Shown here piece after piece: positions 46,829 to 59,345 of a stretch of 64,000 nucleotides of DNA. Source of the DNA: Achatina immaculata. Its lineage: Eukaryota; Mollusca; Gastropoda; Stylommatophora; Achatinidae. The notes under the pieces are model-generated. The model was not told where the DNA came from, ran no database searches, and was given only the letters and a program-made list of their open reading frames with translations. The position numbers and the translations under genes were made by a program. The stretch covers positions 23,451,084 through 23,515,083 of the forward strand of contig CM019719.1 in NCBI GenBank assembly GCA_009760885.1. Direction: 5' to 3'. Every line of letters starts with the position of its first letter. Position 1 is the stretch's first letter.

Positions 46829-47181
46829 GTCAGAATGGTGAAATGACTTTAGTGGTTTGTGTCAGAATGGTGAAATGACTTTAATGGTTTGTATCAGAAT
46901 GGTGAAATGACTTTAGTGGTTTGTGTCAGAATGGTGAAATGACTTTAGTGGTTTGTGTCAGAATGGTAAAATGACTTTAGTGGTTTGTGTCAGAATGGTG
47001 AAATGACTTTAGTGGTTTGTGTCAGAATGGTGAAATGACTTTAGTGGTTTGTATCAGAATGGTGAAATGACTTTAGTGGTTTGTGTCAGAATGGTGAAAT
47101 GACTTTAGTGGTTTGTGTCAGAATGGTAAAATGACTTTAGTGGTTTGCGTCAGAGTGGTGAAATGACTTTAGTGGTTTGTA
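46829..47181. repeat. 32-bp minisatellite
   Basis: Eleven copies of GTCAGAATGGTGAAATGAC plus TTTAGTGGTTTGT, nearly identical. Confidence 0.93.
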
Positions 47182-47410
47182 TGTTGTGTAAGTTTCTCAC
47201 TAGCGATACACTGTTCACTCGCATTACCGACTAATTTCTTTTGAGCGCTATTGTCACATAAGAAACTTCTACATGTAGAAAAGCACAGAACGGACCGCTT
47301 TTGATAACTTCGTGAGCTATTTATCAACCAGTGGGCCACGATTTTCCAGTCCCTTGTCTCCTGCATCAGAAGTAAACTACAGTTCTTATGATTAAACGAA
47401 AACAAAATAA

Positions 47411-47618
47411 GTCAGTAACTGTCAGAACAGATAGCAGTCACAGAAAACTTACGGTGGTAAGTTACAGCATTTACACAGTCAGTAACTATGAGAACACAAA
47501 GAGTCATATAAAATTTACGGTGGTAAGTTACATACTGTACACAGTCAGTAACTATGAGAAGACATAGAGTCGTATAAAACTTACGGTGGTAAGTTATAGA
47601 CTGTACACAGTCAGTAAA
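47411..47618. repeat. 66-bp tandem repeat, three copies
   Basis: Starts at 47411, 47478 and 47544 with GTCAGTAACT. Each copy contains TTACGGTGGTAAGTTA. Confidence 0.88.
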
Positions 47619-47789
47619 AGTGGATGCCTGGGATAAAGTTACGCTCAAATATTTTTATTGTGGGATGTGGAATTAAAAAGATGAACATTTTCCTTTCATC
47701 ATAATCCTATTTTCAGCGTTTTTATCTATTCTTTTTCACTTTCAAAATAAAAAAAAAATGAAGAAATAAATCTAGTGAGAAACGAACAT

Positions 47790-48036
47790 TAAAAAGGATA
47801 CAACAAGGGAGACAGTCTAGGTTTACTGGCCATATAATGAGAAGAGGAGGGATAGAAAATATCATGACAACAGGGAAAATGGGAGGCAGGAAAGGGAGAG
47901 GTAGACCAAAGAGAAAATCTTTAATGTCTTAACAAAATGGCATGAGAGAGGCACGCCAATAGAACTGATGAATAACATGAAAGATCGGAAACTGGAGAGA
48001 CAAGGTCGCCAATGCCTCCATACTAGGCACATGATG
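47790..48036 (+). pseudogene. LINE-A-like 3' relic
   Basis: Diverged C-terminal end: GRRGRPKR-like basic codons near 47890, a TKWHERGTPIELMNNMKD-like frame, VANAS and a final GT before a stop, then a short ATGATG tail. It lies about 100 bp left of the large satellite array. Confidence 0.65.
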
Positions 48037-48130
48037 GTGATGATTATTCACTTTATTACACATAGGGCCAAGCTCTAAATACTTTCAGAAAAGATGATTA
48101 TAATTTACACCATACCGGTTACTCTGACAC

Positions 48131-50570
48131 AATACCGTTCTACATGTATGGTACCGTTCTACATGTATATGATATGGTACCGTTCTACATGTATTATATG
48201 ATATGGTACCGTTCTACATGTATATGATATGATACCGTTCTACATGTATTATATGATATGGTACCGTTCTACATGTATATGATATGATACCGTTCTACAT
48301 GTATTATATGATATGGTACCGTTCTACATGTATATGATATGATACCGTTCTACATGTATTATATGATATGGTACCGTTCTACATGTATATGATATGATAC
48401 CGTTCTACATGTATTATATGATATGGTACCGTTCTACATGTATTATATGATATGGTACCGTTCTACATGTATATGATATGATACCGTTCTACATGTATAT
48501 GATATGGTACCGTTCTACATGTATATGATATGATACCGTTCTACATGTATATGATATGGTACCGTTCTACATGTATATGATATGATACCGTTCTACATGT
48601 ATATGATATGATACCGTTCTACATGTATTATATGATATGGTACCGTTCTACATGTATTATATGATATGGTACCGTTCTACATGTATATGATATGATACCG
48701 TTCTACATGTATATGATATGGTACCGTTCTACATGTATATGATATGATACCGTTCTACATGTATATGATATGGTACCGTTCTACATGTATATGATATGGT
48801 ACCGTTCTACATGTATTATATGATATGGTACCGTTCTACATGTATTATATGATATGGTACCGTTCTACATGTATATGATATGATACCGTTCTACATGTAT
48901 TATATGATATGGTACCGTTCTACATGTATTATATGATATGGTACCGTTCTACATGTATATGATATGATACCGTTCTACATGTATATGATATGGTACCGTT
49001 CTACATGTATTATATGATATGGTACCGTTCTACATGTATTATATGATATGGTACCGTTCTACATGTATTATATGATATGGTACCGTTCTACATGTATTAT
49101 GATATGGTACCGTTCTACATGTATTATATGATATGGTACCGTTCTACATGTATTATATGATATGGTACCGTTCTACATGTATATATATGGTACCGTTCTA
49201 CATGTATATATATGGTACCGTTCTACATGTATATGATATGGTACCGTTCTACATGTATTATATGATATGGTACCGTTCTACATGTATTATATGATATGGT
49301 ACCGTTCTACATGTATATGATATGGTACCGTTCTACATGTATATGATATGGTACCGTTCTACATGTGTATGATATGGTACCGTTCTACATGTATATGATA
49401 TGGTACCGTTCTACATGTATATGATATGGTACCGTTCTACATGTATATGATATGGTACCGTTCTACATGTATATGATATGATACCGTTCTACATGTATAT
49501 GATATGGTACCGTTCTACATGTATATGATATGATACCGTTCTACATGTATATGATATGGTACCGTTCTACATGTATATGATATGGTACCGTTCTACATGT
49601 ATTATATGATATGGTACCGTTCTACATGTATTATATGATATGGTACCGTTCTACATGTATTATATGATATGGTACCGTTCTACATGTATATGATATGGTA
49701 CCGTTCTACATGTATATGATATGGTACCGTTCTACATGTGTATGATATGGTACCGTTCTACATGTGTATGATATGATACCGTTCTACATGTATATGATAT
49801 GGTACCGTTCTACATGTGTATGATACGATGCTGTTCTACATGTATATGATACGATGCTGTTCTACATGTATATGATATGGTACCGTTCTACATGTATATG
49901 ATATGGTACCGTTCTACATGTGTATGATACGATGCTGTTCTACATGTATATGATACGATGCCGTTCTACATGTATATGATATGATACCGTTCTACATGTA
50001 TATGATATGATACCGTTCTACATGTATATGATACGATGCCGTTCTACATGTATATGACACGATGCTGTTCTACATGTGTATGATATGGTACCGTTCTACA
50101 TGTGTATGATACGATGCCGTTCTACAAGTATATGACACGATGCTGTTCTACATGTATATGATATGGTACCGTTCTACATGTATATGATATGGTACCGTTC
50201 TACATGTATTATATGATATGGTACCATTCTACATGTATTATATGATATGGTACCGTTCTACATGTATTATATGATATGGTACCGTTCTACATGTATTATA
50301 TGATATGGTACCGTTCTACATGTATTATATGATATGGTACCATTCTACATGTATTATATGATATGGTACCATTCTACATGTATTATATGATATGGTACCG
50401 TTCTACATGTATTATATGATATGGTACCATTCTACATGTATTATATGATATGGTACCGTTCTACATGTATTATATGATATGGTACCGTTCTACATGTATT
50501 ATATGATATGGTACCATTCTACATGTATTATATGATATGGTACCGTTCTACATGTATATGACACCATGCC
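48131..50570. repeat. 2.4-kb satellite-like array of 26/29-bp units
   Basis: About 88 units. Each holds two palindromes, GGTACC (or GATACC) and TACATGTA, separated by GTTC. Unit types are 29-bp GGTACC, 26-bp GATACC and 26-bp GGTACC. Near 48170-48420 a 26-bp and a 29-bp unit alternate as a 55-bp higher-order repeat. At 48480-48600 GGTACC and GATACC 26-mers alternate. From 49800 to 50150 GATACGATGC variants cluster. From 50210 to 50540 it is almost purely 29-bp units, some with CATTC for CGTTC. Confidence 0.95.
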
Positions 50571-51076
50571 ATCATGGTCGCCAATGCATGTCAGGACGGA
50601 GCTAAATAATGTACTGCTGAAGTGAAGCAATAAAGGTTGGGATAACTAAACTATTGATTGCTTGATATTCTCTCCATAAAATGATGTTCGATTTCATTAC
50701 AGCTGACGTTATAATGATGACAAAAAAAAACAGCGTTAATCCAGAGTACGTGTGAGTTAGTGAGATAAACCAAGCTCTGACTGTATGGGACAGCATCTCA
50801 CTTTTTGCGGTAAGCAAATCTAGAGCGAACGGCATAATCACGTTGGCTTGACTAGAAAACACGACCGCACTCTCATTTATCATTGTAAATATATAAATGC
50901 ATAAAACTGACAATATATTGTGAGCACATACCAAACAAGACTTTCCAGAAATTTTGTTTCAAAGATTTAACAGAAGGAAATTTCAACAAAATCATTTATA
51001 CACACATACATAAAAAAGGACGTGCAATGACTAGGTCAACTAGTCAGCTGTCCTAGGCGCAGACTTACTTAGGATC
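50571..51076. other. Spacer, no gene seen
   Basis: A 110-codon minus-strand frame (50602-50934) has no motif or splice support. Confidence 0.4.
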
Positions 51077-51440
51077 AGTCAGTCAGTCAGTCAGTCATTT
51101 CCATGTCCCTCGCGAAGCTTTGTCCTCCCTAACAGCTCTCATGTAGGCCTCCGGGTTGTAAGCAAGATGCCCTGCTGCTGATGCTTTCATTTGCAGATCA
51201 TCAACGATGTCTTGCAGCCATCTTCGCCTTGGTCTTTCTCTCTTTCTTTTTCCTATTATGTACCCTTCCAAGACGGTCTTCTTTAAATTATCATGGCGTT
51301 TAATGTGTCCAAAATATTTAAGTTTTCTCTGTTTAATCTTCTTTAATAGCCAGACTTCTTCAATATTAAGTTCTTTTAGTGTGGATTTATTTGTTCTTAA
51401 TTGGGATGTAGATTTTAATAGGGGCCCATTAATGATCTCT
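51077..51440 (-). pseudogene. LINE-C fragment with TGAC tail
   Basis: Minus-strand LINE-C 3' end, starting with four TCAG/TGAC repeats (51077-51097) and covering the C-terminal basic region. 5'-truncated and frame-broken. Confidence 0.8.
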
Positions 51441-51496
51441 TAAAGATATCTTTATACTGATTACTTTGTTCTAATTTTTCTCATAGGGCGCAAAAT

Positions 51497-51694
51497 AACC
51501 CTGCACTAGAACAGCACTTTCAAAGTACAAAGTAGAAACAGAATCAACCATGCACTAGAACAGCACTTTCAAAGTACAAAATAGAAACAGAATCAACCAT
51601 GCACTAGAACAGCACTTTCAAAGTACAAAGTAGAAACAGAATCAACCCTGCACTAGAACAGCTCTTTCAAAGTACAAAGTAGAAACAGAATCAA
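51497..51694. repeat. 49-bp tandem repeat, four copies
   Basis: Unit holds TGCACTAGAACAGCACTTTC and AAAGTACAAAGTAGAAACAG. Confidence 0.92.
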
Positions 51695-51984
51695 ACGCAG
51701 CATGGTCAGGTCTGGTGTCGGCTTACCAACGCTGGAACTACACAAGAACATTATCGTAAACGGACGCAACAGATGTTTACGGTAAGACACGACCTGGGAA
51801 CAAAAGAAGGAAATGTCGCTCTTTCCTTGGTTCGACTATAACTGGTTCATTACCCATGTTCTTGTTTATTTCCCATGTCATTTCCCACTTCTTTCTCTTC
51901 TGTTCTGTGAGATAGAAAAGGTCAACACTGCTATTCCCTTACTATTCCCTTGTTTCTCTCTCTCTCTCTTCCCGCTCCCATGCT

Positions 51985-52070
51985 GAATGCATCATCATCC
52001 TGTGCGCCATCAGGCCAAGGGAAATACGAACACTTAACACCTAATCTCTAAACACCAGCATGGCATGATA
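51985..52070 (+). repeat. SINE body fragment
   Basis: CATCAGGCCAAGGGAAATAC, ACACTTAACACC and AGCATGGCATGATAA match the 3' body shared by the SINEs at 95 and 9439. No head is present. Confidence 0.45.
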
Positions 52071-52188
52071 ATGTCACATTTGATAAGTCATCTTGGTTTC
52101 AGTGCTGTGGCTTCGCTTTGAGGGTAGGCTGTTATGTGACAAGTTCTTATCATTATACAATACTAAAAAAATAACTTTTTTCTGAAGA

Positions 52189-53710
52189 TTATTTGAACAG
52201 GTTAGCAACATAGATGCTATCAAACACATGAAGAAAGGAAAAGCGACTGGGCCTGATAATATAACAATAGAAGAAATAGAGGCACTAGAGGAGACAGGAA
52301 TAAAAATAATAACCAAGTTACTGAATGATATTTACAACAGTGGTTATATTCCCAGTGACCTGATTAAATCCACGTTTATAGCACTACCAAAGAAACCAGG
52401 TGCAAAGGAATGTGATGACCACCGGACTATCAACCTCTCATGTCACATAACGAAACTACTTCTGAGAATAATTATGAGAAGAACAAGGAAAAAGATAAAA
52501 ATGGAAATAGCAGATGAACAGTTTGGATTTGTTGAAGGAAAGGGAACACACAATGCCATTTATGCTTTACGAACACTAACAGAAAGAGCTTTAGAAGTAC
52601 AGAAAGATCTCTACTTATGCTTCATTGATTACACCAAGGCATTTGACAAGGTGAAACATAGTGAAATTATTAAAATGCTTGAAGACATCAATATAGACGG
52701 CAAAGACTTGAGGATTGTAAAACATCTATACTGGCAGCAAGAAGCAGCAGTTCGAGTTGAAAATGGAATTGGAAAATATCAACCTATAAAACAAGGGGTG
52801 CGACAAGGATGTGTACTATCTCCAGACCTTTTTTCTCTGTACAGTGAGAATATTCTGAGAACAATCATCACAGAACCAGGCATAAAAATTGGAGGATACA
52901 ATATTAACAACCTTCGGTATGCTGACGACACAGTACTGATAGCTGAGAACCAACAAGACCAGCAAAATCTCTTGGATAAAGTCGCCAAAGAAAGTGAACA
53001 GAAAGGCCTTACTTTGAACATCAAAAAGACAGAGACTATGATTATATCTAAGAAACAGAATCCACCAGCATGCAGTATAAAATTAAACGGAACTATTCTA
53101 AAGCAGGTGCAGAAATTCAAATACCTTGGAGCAGTAATAACTTCAGATGGGAAATGCAAAACAGAAATTAGGAACAGAATAGGCCAAGCAAAGACTGCAT
53201 TTCAGAGAATGAGAAACATATTAGCTAACACATCGTTATCAATGAATGTTAGAAAACGAGTCCTAAAATGCTATATTGAACCTATCTTGTTATATGGAAG
53301 TGAATCATGGACAATAGGCAAGTCTGCACAAAAATCATTGGAAGCAGCAGAAATGTGGTTTATTAGAAGAATGTTGCGAATCCCCTGGACAGCAAAAATA
53401 ACTAATGAAGAGTGTGTGAGAAGAGCTGGAGAGACAAAAAACCTTGTCAGAAAGATAAGAGAGAGACAATGTACTTTCATAGGACATGCAATGAGAAGAG
53501 GGGGCATTGAAAATATTATAACAACAGGAAAAATAGAAGGAAGAAGATCAAGAGGAAGACCAAGAGAAATGATACTGGACAGTCTGACGGGATGGTGTGA
53601 GAGGAGATCACCAACTGAACTGATGACCTGCATGAAGAATCGGGTACTCTGGAGAAGCATAATAGCCAACGCCAGTCGGCACGGCACCTGATGATGATGA
53701 TAGCAACTCC
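52189..53710 (+). mobile_element. LINE-A with uninterrupted reverse-transcriptase frame
   Basis: A single frame of about 500 codons (52189-53691) encodes the reverse transcriptase and C-terminal region of a non-LTR retrotransposon. In order: GKATGPDNI, the ALPKKPG segment, [16 protein letters not shown], motif [14 protein letters not shown] with the first catalytic Asp, motif [14 protein letters not shown], motif C YADDTVLI with the catalytic Asp pair, thumb [34 protein letters not shown] and a basic RSRGRPRE tail ending in a stop. A TGATGATGATGA tail follows. The endonuclease half is missing (5' truncation near 52185), so it cannot be autonomous. The intact frame implies a recent insertion. 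It is the reference for all LINE-A relics here. Confidence 0.93.
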
Positions 53711-53786
53711 TGCAGACAGTAATCTTTGCTCCCCAGCTGTCTGTTATAAATTGGAGCCAGGATACGTGGTAGAGCACAATGTTGTA

Positions 53787-54225
53787 TGGTTAGAATACAA
53801 AAATATAAACACACAACAGAGCACAGTGTAAATTGGTTAGACTACAAAAATATAAACACTTTAGACATGACAGACCACAGTTTTATATGGTTAGACTACA
53901 AAAATATAAACACTTTAGACATGACGGACCACAGTTTTATATGGTTAGACTACAAAAATATAAACACTTTAGACATGACAAAGCAGTTTTATATGGTTAG
54001 ACTACAAAAATATAAACACTCTAGACATGACAAAGCAGTTTTATATGGTTAGACTACAAAAATATAAACACTTTAGACATGACAGACCATAGTTTTATAT
54101 GGTTAGACTACACAAATATAAACACTTTAGACAAAACAGAGCACAGTGTTATATGGTTAGACTACAAAAATATAAACACTTTAGACATGACAAAGCAGTT
54201 TTAGATGGTTAGACTACAAAATACT
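53787..54225. repeat. 54-bp minisatellite
   Basis: About eight copies with GGTTAGACTACAAAAATA and TAAACACTTTAGACATGACA, immediately after the LINE-A copy. Long frames across it are repeat translations. Confidence 0.92.
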
Positions 54226-54660
54226 TGTAGAAACACTTCACAGATGAAAGAATAAAGGTAAGTGTGAACAGGACTCGAACTACGGACTCCGGTAGGAAGG
54301 GCAGGTGCGCTGTCTCATGACATTATTTTTTTCTTTCCGACATATTATGTGATCTGTGTAGTCTTCTAGAATAAACCATAAACCACTGTGCTCTGTCATC
54401 TTACCGTCAGCAAGACCGTTGTTTCCTATTTGTTAACTGGGAGACTGTACAGCCAAGTTTGAGAAGCAATTGTTTAATGCAAAAATGAATGGCTTTTATA
54501 AGAAATTCTCTGGCACATAAAAGTGGGACACAGGACAAAAATAAATAGAAACCTTCAACCCTAGACTTGAAATATTCCCATCCATTAGAACTATTTTTTT
54601 TTCTTGCGCATTAATTTCTGTTTTGCTTCGCGTGGTGTCTGGAGACCGTGTTTAAAATAG

Positions 54661-54783
54661 ACAACACACAATGATTAGATAACACAGAGGATTAGACAAC
54701 ATACAAGGATTAGACAACACACAAGGATTAGACAGCACAGAGGATTAGACAACATACAAGGATTAGACAACACGCAAGGATTT
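54661..54783. repeat. 18-bp tandem repeat
   Basis: About seven copies of ACAAGGATTAGACAACAC. Confidence 0.88.
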
Positions 54784-54850
54784 TGTGTTTGATCAATGAT
54801 GAGCATTGGCCACAGCGTGGAACTAACTGTTCCTGCTTTGATCCGAAAGA

Positions 54851-55890
54851 ATGATGGTCAGATGGCTAGAAGGTTATGTGGCTGGAAGGTCTGATGACTG
54901 GAAGGTCTGACTGCCGGAAGATTATATGACTAGAAGGTTATATGACTGGAAGGTTTGGTGGCTGGAAGCTCTGATGACTGGAAGGTTAGATGGCTGTAAG
55001 GTTTGATTGGTGGAAGGTTTGATGACTGAAAGGTTATATGACTGGAAGGTTTAATGGCTGGAAGGTCTGAAGGCTGTAAGGTTTGATGGGTGTAAGGTTT
55101 GATGACTGTAAAGTTTGATTGCTGTAAGGTTAGATGACTGGAAGGTTAGATGACTGGAAGGTTTGATGACTGTAAGGTTAGATGGCTGTAAGGTTAGATG
55201 ACTGGAAGGTTAGATGGCTGTAAGGTTTGATGACTGGAAGGTTAGATGGCTGTAAGTTTCGATGGCTGTAAGGTTTTATGACTGGAAGGTTAGATGGCTG
55301 TAAGTTTCGATGGCTGTAAGGTTAGATGACTGGAAGGTTAGATGGCTGTAAGGTTTGATGACTGTAAGGTTTGATGGCTGTAAGGTTAGATGACTGGAAG
55401 GTTAGATGGCTGTAAGGTTTGATGACTGGAAGGTTAGATGGCTGTAAGTTTCGATGGCTGTAAGGTTAGATGACTGGAAGGTTAGATGGCTGTAAGTTTC
55501 GATGGCTGTAAGTTTAGATGACTGGAAGGTTAGATGGCTGTAAGTTTTGATGGCTGGAAGGTTAGATGACTGTAAGGTTAGATGACTGTAAGGTTAGATG
55601 GCTAGAAGGTGTGATGGCTGGAAGGTTAGATGACTGGAAGGTTAGATGACTGTAAGGTTAGATGACTGTAAGGTTAGATGGCTGGAAGGTTATATGGCTA
55701 GAAGGTGTGATGGCTGGAAGGTTAGATGACTGTAAGGTTAGATGGCTGTAAGGTTATATGGCTAGAAGGTGTGATGACTGTAAGGTTAGATGACTGTAAG
55801 GTTAGATGGCTGGAAGGTTATATGACTGTAAGGTTAGATGGCTGGAAGGTTAGATGGGTAGAAGGTGTGATGGCTGGAAGGTTAGATGAA
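54851..55890. repeat. 15-16-bp minisatellite, about 65 copies
   Basis: Units alternate between GATGACTGGAAGGTTA and GATGGCTGTAAGGTTA types with TTTGATG variants. Four-unit and six-unit patterns recur, so larger blocks were amplified. Confidence 0.94.
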
Positions 55891-56814
55891 CAGAGAGTTA
55901 AGGTGGTCTTCACGCACATCTACGTCCTATGCAAGTAAGTGAACTGCCCCCTGAACCTGTGATCTGGAGATTGGTATGTCCTGCTTGAATGCAGGAATGC
56001 AGGTTTGATCCCCGTTACTTTCTGCTGTTTTCTTTATACAACATTTATGTGATATCATCATCATGTGCCCGTGTCAGAGATCAAATCTGAATGGAAGAAT
56101 ACCCACCAGCAAAACGAGGCGCAACGAAGTAACATACACGTACATATTACCTCTGGATCAGACAAGAAAATTGTATGCGAAGATTAAACAAAAACATTCC
56201 AAATTAGATCTGACCACGGACTGCTCGTGGTGGAGCTTCATGAAAAGCTGACTGAAGAGTAGATACTGCCTCCAAGTCTGTGTAATTCATGGGCACGTTT
56301 AAAGGCGCCACAACCGACAGCATCAATTACTTCTCCTCAGCCCATCATTACCCCAGGCATAGCCAGGAAAAAGGTTCCAGCTCCTTAGGAAAAAAAGAAT
56401 TTTGAAGAAAGAAGCAGCAGATTTGGACTATGCCCTGCTTAACAACGAATGAAAGGACGAACAGATGAGATAAACCTCAGACTTTGTCAACACGCGATCC
56501 CTGCTTCTTCACATTTGAAAGCTAATGAGATGTGTGCCTTTGGTCTTGAGAGTCAAACATTTGTTGTCTACAAAGATCTGTACTCTATTGTTCTCTTCTA
56601 CTTTTGCTTTGGGTGCAGCAGTTCTCTACTGCACTCAGACCTACATTCTTTTGTTCATTCATCTGTTTGTCCTCGCTGTGTGTGGAAGTATTGATAACGT
56701 GCCTCCGTGTAGTCATTCTCTCGGCCTATTCTCATTTATAAAGCCCTCTACTTTCTCACAATGCAGACATTTCCACCACAGGGGACCCAGTCTAGTCTTA
56801 GATCTCTGTTTCAT
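55891..56814. other. Spacer, no supported gene
   Basis: A GGTTTGATCCC B-box-like motif at 56002 could be a SINE trace. Overlapping frames near 56450-56920 lack motifs. Confidence 0.4.
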
Positions 56815-57668
56815 TTCATGGTATCCACAAAAATGGTTGATGAGAACCACAGATTTCATGGCATCAACAAAAACGGTTGGCGAGATCCACAAATTACATA
56901 GTGTCAACAAAAACGGTTGGTGAGATCCACAAATTACATGGTGTCAACAAAAACGGTTGGTGAGATCCACAAATTACATGGTATCAACAAAAATGGTTGG
57001 CGAGATCCACAAATTTCATAATGTCAACAAAAACGGTTGGCGAGATCCACAAATTATATAATGTCAACAAAAACGGTTGGCGAGATCCACAAATTATATA
57101 ATGTCAACAAAAACGGTTGGCGAGATCCACAAATTATATAATGTCAACAAAAACGGTTGGCGAGATCCACAAATTACATGGTGTCAACAAAAACGGTTGG
57201 CGAGATCCACAAATTATATAATGTCAACAAAAACGGTTGGCGAGATCCACAAATTATATAATGTCAACAAAAACGGTTGGCGAGATCCACAAATTATATA
57301 ATGTCAACAAAAACGGTTGGCGAGATCCACAAATTACATGGTGTCAACAAAAACGGTTGGCGAGATCCACAAATTATATAATGTCAACAAAAACGGTTGG
57401 CGAGATCCACAAATTACATAATGTCAACAAAAACGGTTGGCGAGATCCACAAATTATATAATGTCAACAAAAACGGTTGGCGAGATCCACAAATTATATA
57501 ATGTCAACAAAAACGATTGGCGAGATCCACAAATTATATAATGTCAACAAAAATGGTTGGCGAGATTCACAAATTACATAATGTCAACAAAAACGGTTGG
57601 CGAGATCCACAAATTACATTGTGTCAACAAAAATGGTTGGCGAGATCCACAAATTCCATGGTGTCAAT
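56815..57668. repeat. 40-bp minisatellite, about 21 copies
   Basis: Unit holds ATGTCAACAAAAACGGTTGG and CGAGATCCACAAATTATATA. Edge units are diverged and middle units almost identical, the usual pattern of homogenisation from the centre. As 40 is not a multiple of three, all three frames cycle through the repeat without stops. Confidence 0.95.
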
Positions 57669-58504
57669 AATCTCGTCAGAAAAGATCATCTCACTACCGT
57701 ATGGACTCTCTCCAGGTTAAAAACTAGCAAAATAATGACATTCACAAACATCTGTCAGAACCTTAGTGTGTAAGTTCTTTTCACAAAGACTTTTTCGTCT
57801 AAGTACTTGAAAACGCAATATCACAAACTAGTTTTAGGAAGAAAGAAAATTTTTAAGGAAAAAAACAACAAAAGCACAAAACATAACACTTAAAAAAATA
57901 AATTTAAGGAAAATTAATACCGCAACATGTATCACGACTACCAACAGAACGTGTACCACAGAGAGCAATGTTTTCCAGACCAAGCAAAGGCAGAGGAAGG
58001 GGCCGTCCGTGCAAACGATGGACCGATGGTATAGCAGAGTCCCTGAACATCTCAATGTACGAAGCCAACAGGCAAGCCATTGGGAGACAATTGCACTTTA
58101 CCTCTACACCTAACAGTAAATGAGGAAGGACAAGACAAGACATAAATAGCGAAAAGAGACCAAGCATTGTCGAAGCTAAGCTACGCATAACTAAGCTACG
58201 TGCTTTCAGAACGCTCTCAGATCCGACAAGAAGTTTAAAGACGAAAGTAGCGACTGAGCACAAGTTACTGGTCTTCTAAATAGATCCACAAACAGATAAA
58301 AATGTCAGATTTGTCTAGAACAGGCTGTAGAGACTGAGAAAATGGAAGTGCAATTAACCGGCACTTCAATCCTTACATAACAAATATACTTTTAACGATG
58401 TTTAACTTTGATCTGGGATATAAAGTCATTTCTGTTTAATGCTGCGTTTACTTTTAGGACAAAAATGGTATAACAAATGATGCTTAAGGGATTGGAAGCC
58501 GCCA
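57669..58504. other. Spacer, no supported gene
   Basis: A 119-codon minus-strand frame (57904-58263) has no motif. Nothing supported. Confidence 0.4.
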
Positions 58505-58516
58505 ACCTCCTTAGTA

Positions 58517-58654
58517 AAAAGTAAAGATAGTCCCATAGCAAATGTCGTAGGGGGTGAAGCGTTAGAGACCTCATTATGCTGGGTCATCAGCGTATGAGGT
58601 AGGGTGACCAGTTCCTTTCCTCGCTGCCTTTACTTCCCAGATTTTCTCTGGTAC
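58517..58654 (-). repeat. 5'-truncated SINE with target-site duplication
   Basis: Minus-strand copy of the 3' half of the SINE at 11233-11501 (GGTACCAGAG to CTATCTTTACT), almost identical. ACCTCCTTAGTA occurs at 58505-58516 and 58653-58664. Confidence 0.85.
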
Positions 58655-58779
58655 CTCCTTAGTATTTTGAAGAAAAGAAATTGACCAGAACTGATACAAT
58701 GATGAAGGGATTGCCAGCAATACATGCTATGTTGTAAAAGGAAAGCCAACGATTACTCTGTGCTGATAGAAGGAAAGTC

Positions 58780-59345
58780 ATGAATGTTCTACCTTCAGGA
58801 AGGAAGGTCACCAGAAATGTTATGTCGAAGAAGAGAAAGTCACCAGAAATGTTATGTCCAGGAAGGGAAAGTCATCAGAAATGTTATGTCGAAGAAGAGA
58901 AAGTCACCAGAAATGTTATGTCCAGGAAGGGAAAGTCATCAGAAATGTTATGTTGAAGAAGGGGAAGTCACCAGGAATGTTATGTCGCATAAGGGAAAAT
59001 CATCAGAAATGTTATGTCGAAGAAGGGGAAGTAATCAGAAATGTTATGTCGCATAAGGGAAAATCATCAGAAATGTTATGTCGAAGAAGGGAAAGTCACC
59101 AGAAATGTTATGTCGAGGAAGGGAAAAATCACCAAAAATGTTACGTCGAAGAAGGGAAAAATCACCAGAAATGTTACATGGAAGGAGGGAAAAATCACCA
59201 GAAATGTTACGTGGAAGGAGGGAAAAATCACCAGAAATGTTATGTCGAAGAAGGGAAAATCACCAGAAATGTTACATGGAAGGAGGGAAAAATCACCAGA
59301 AATGTTATGTCGAAGAAGGGAAAATCACCAGTTATGCTATGCTGA
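58780..59345. repeat. 32-34-bp minisatellite
   Basis: About 17 copies of AGAAATGTTATGTCGAAG plus AAGGGAAAGTCACC. Lysine- and methionine-rich frames on the plus strand are repeat translations. Confidence 0.93.

Noticed and set aside
48131..50570. CRISPR-like array
   Set aside because: Units are contiguous without unique spacers, and the surrounding sequence is eukaryotic.
57904..58263. 119-codon minus-strand frame
   Set aside because: No motif, and a second frame overlaps it on the same strand; likely chance.
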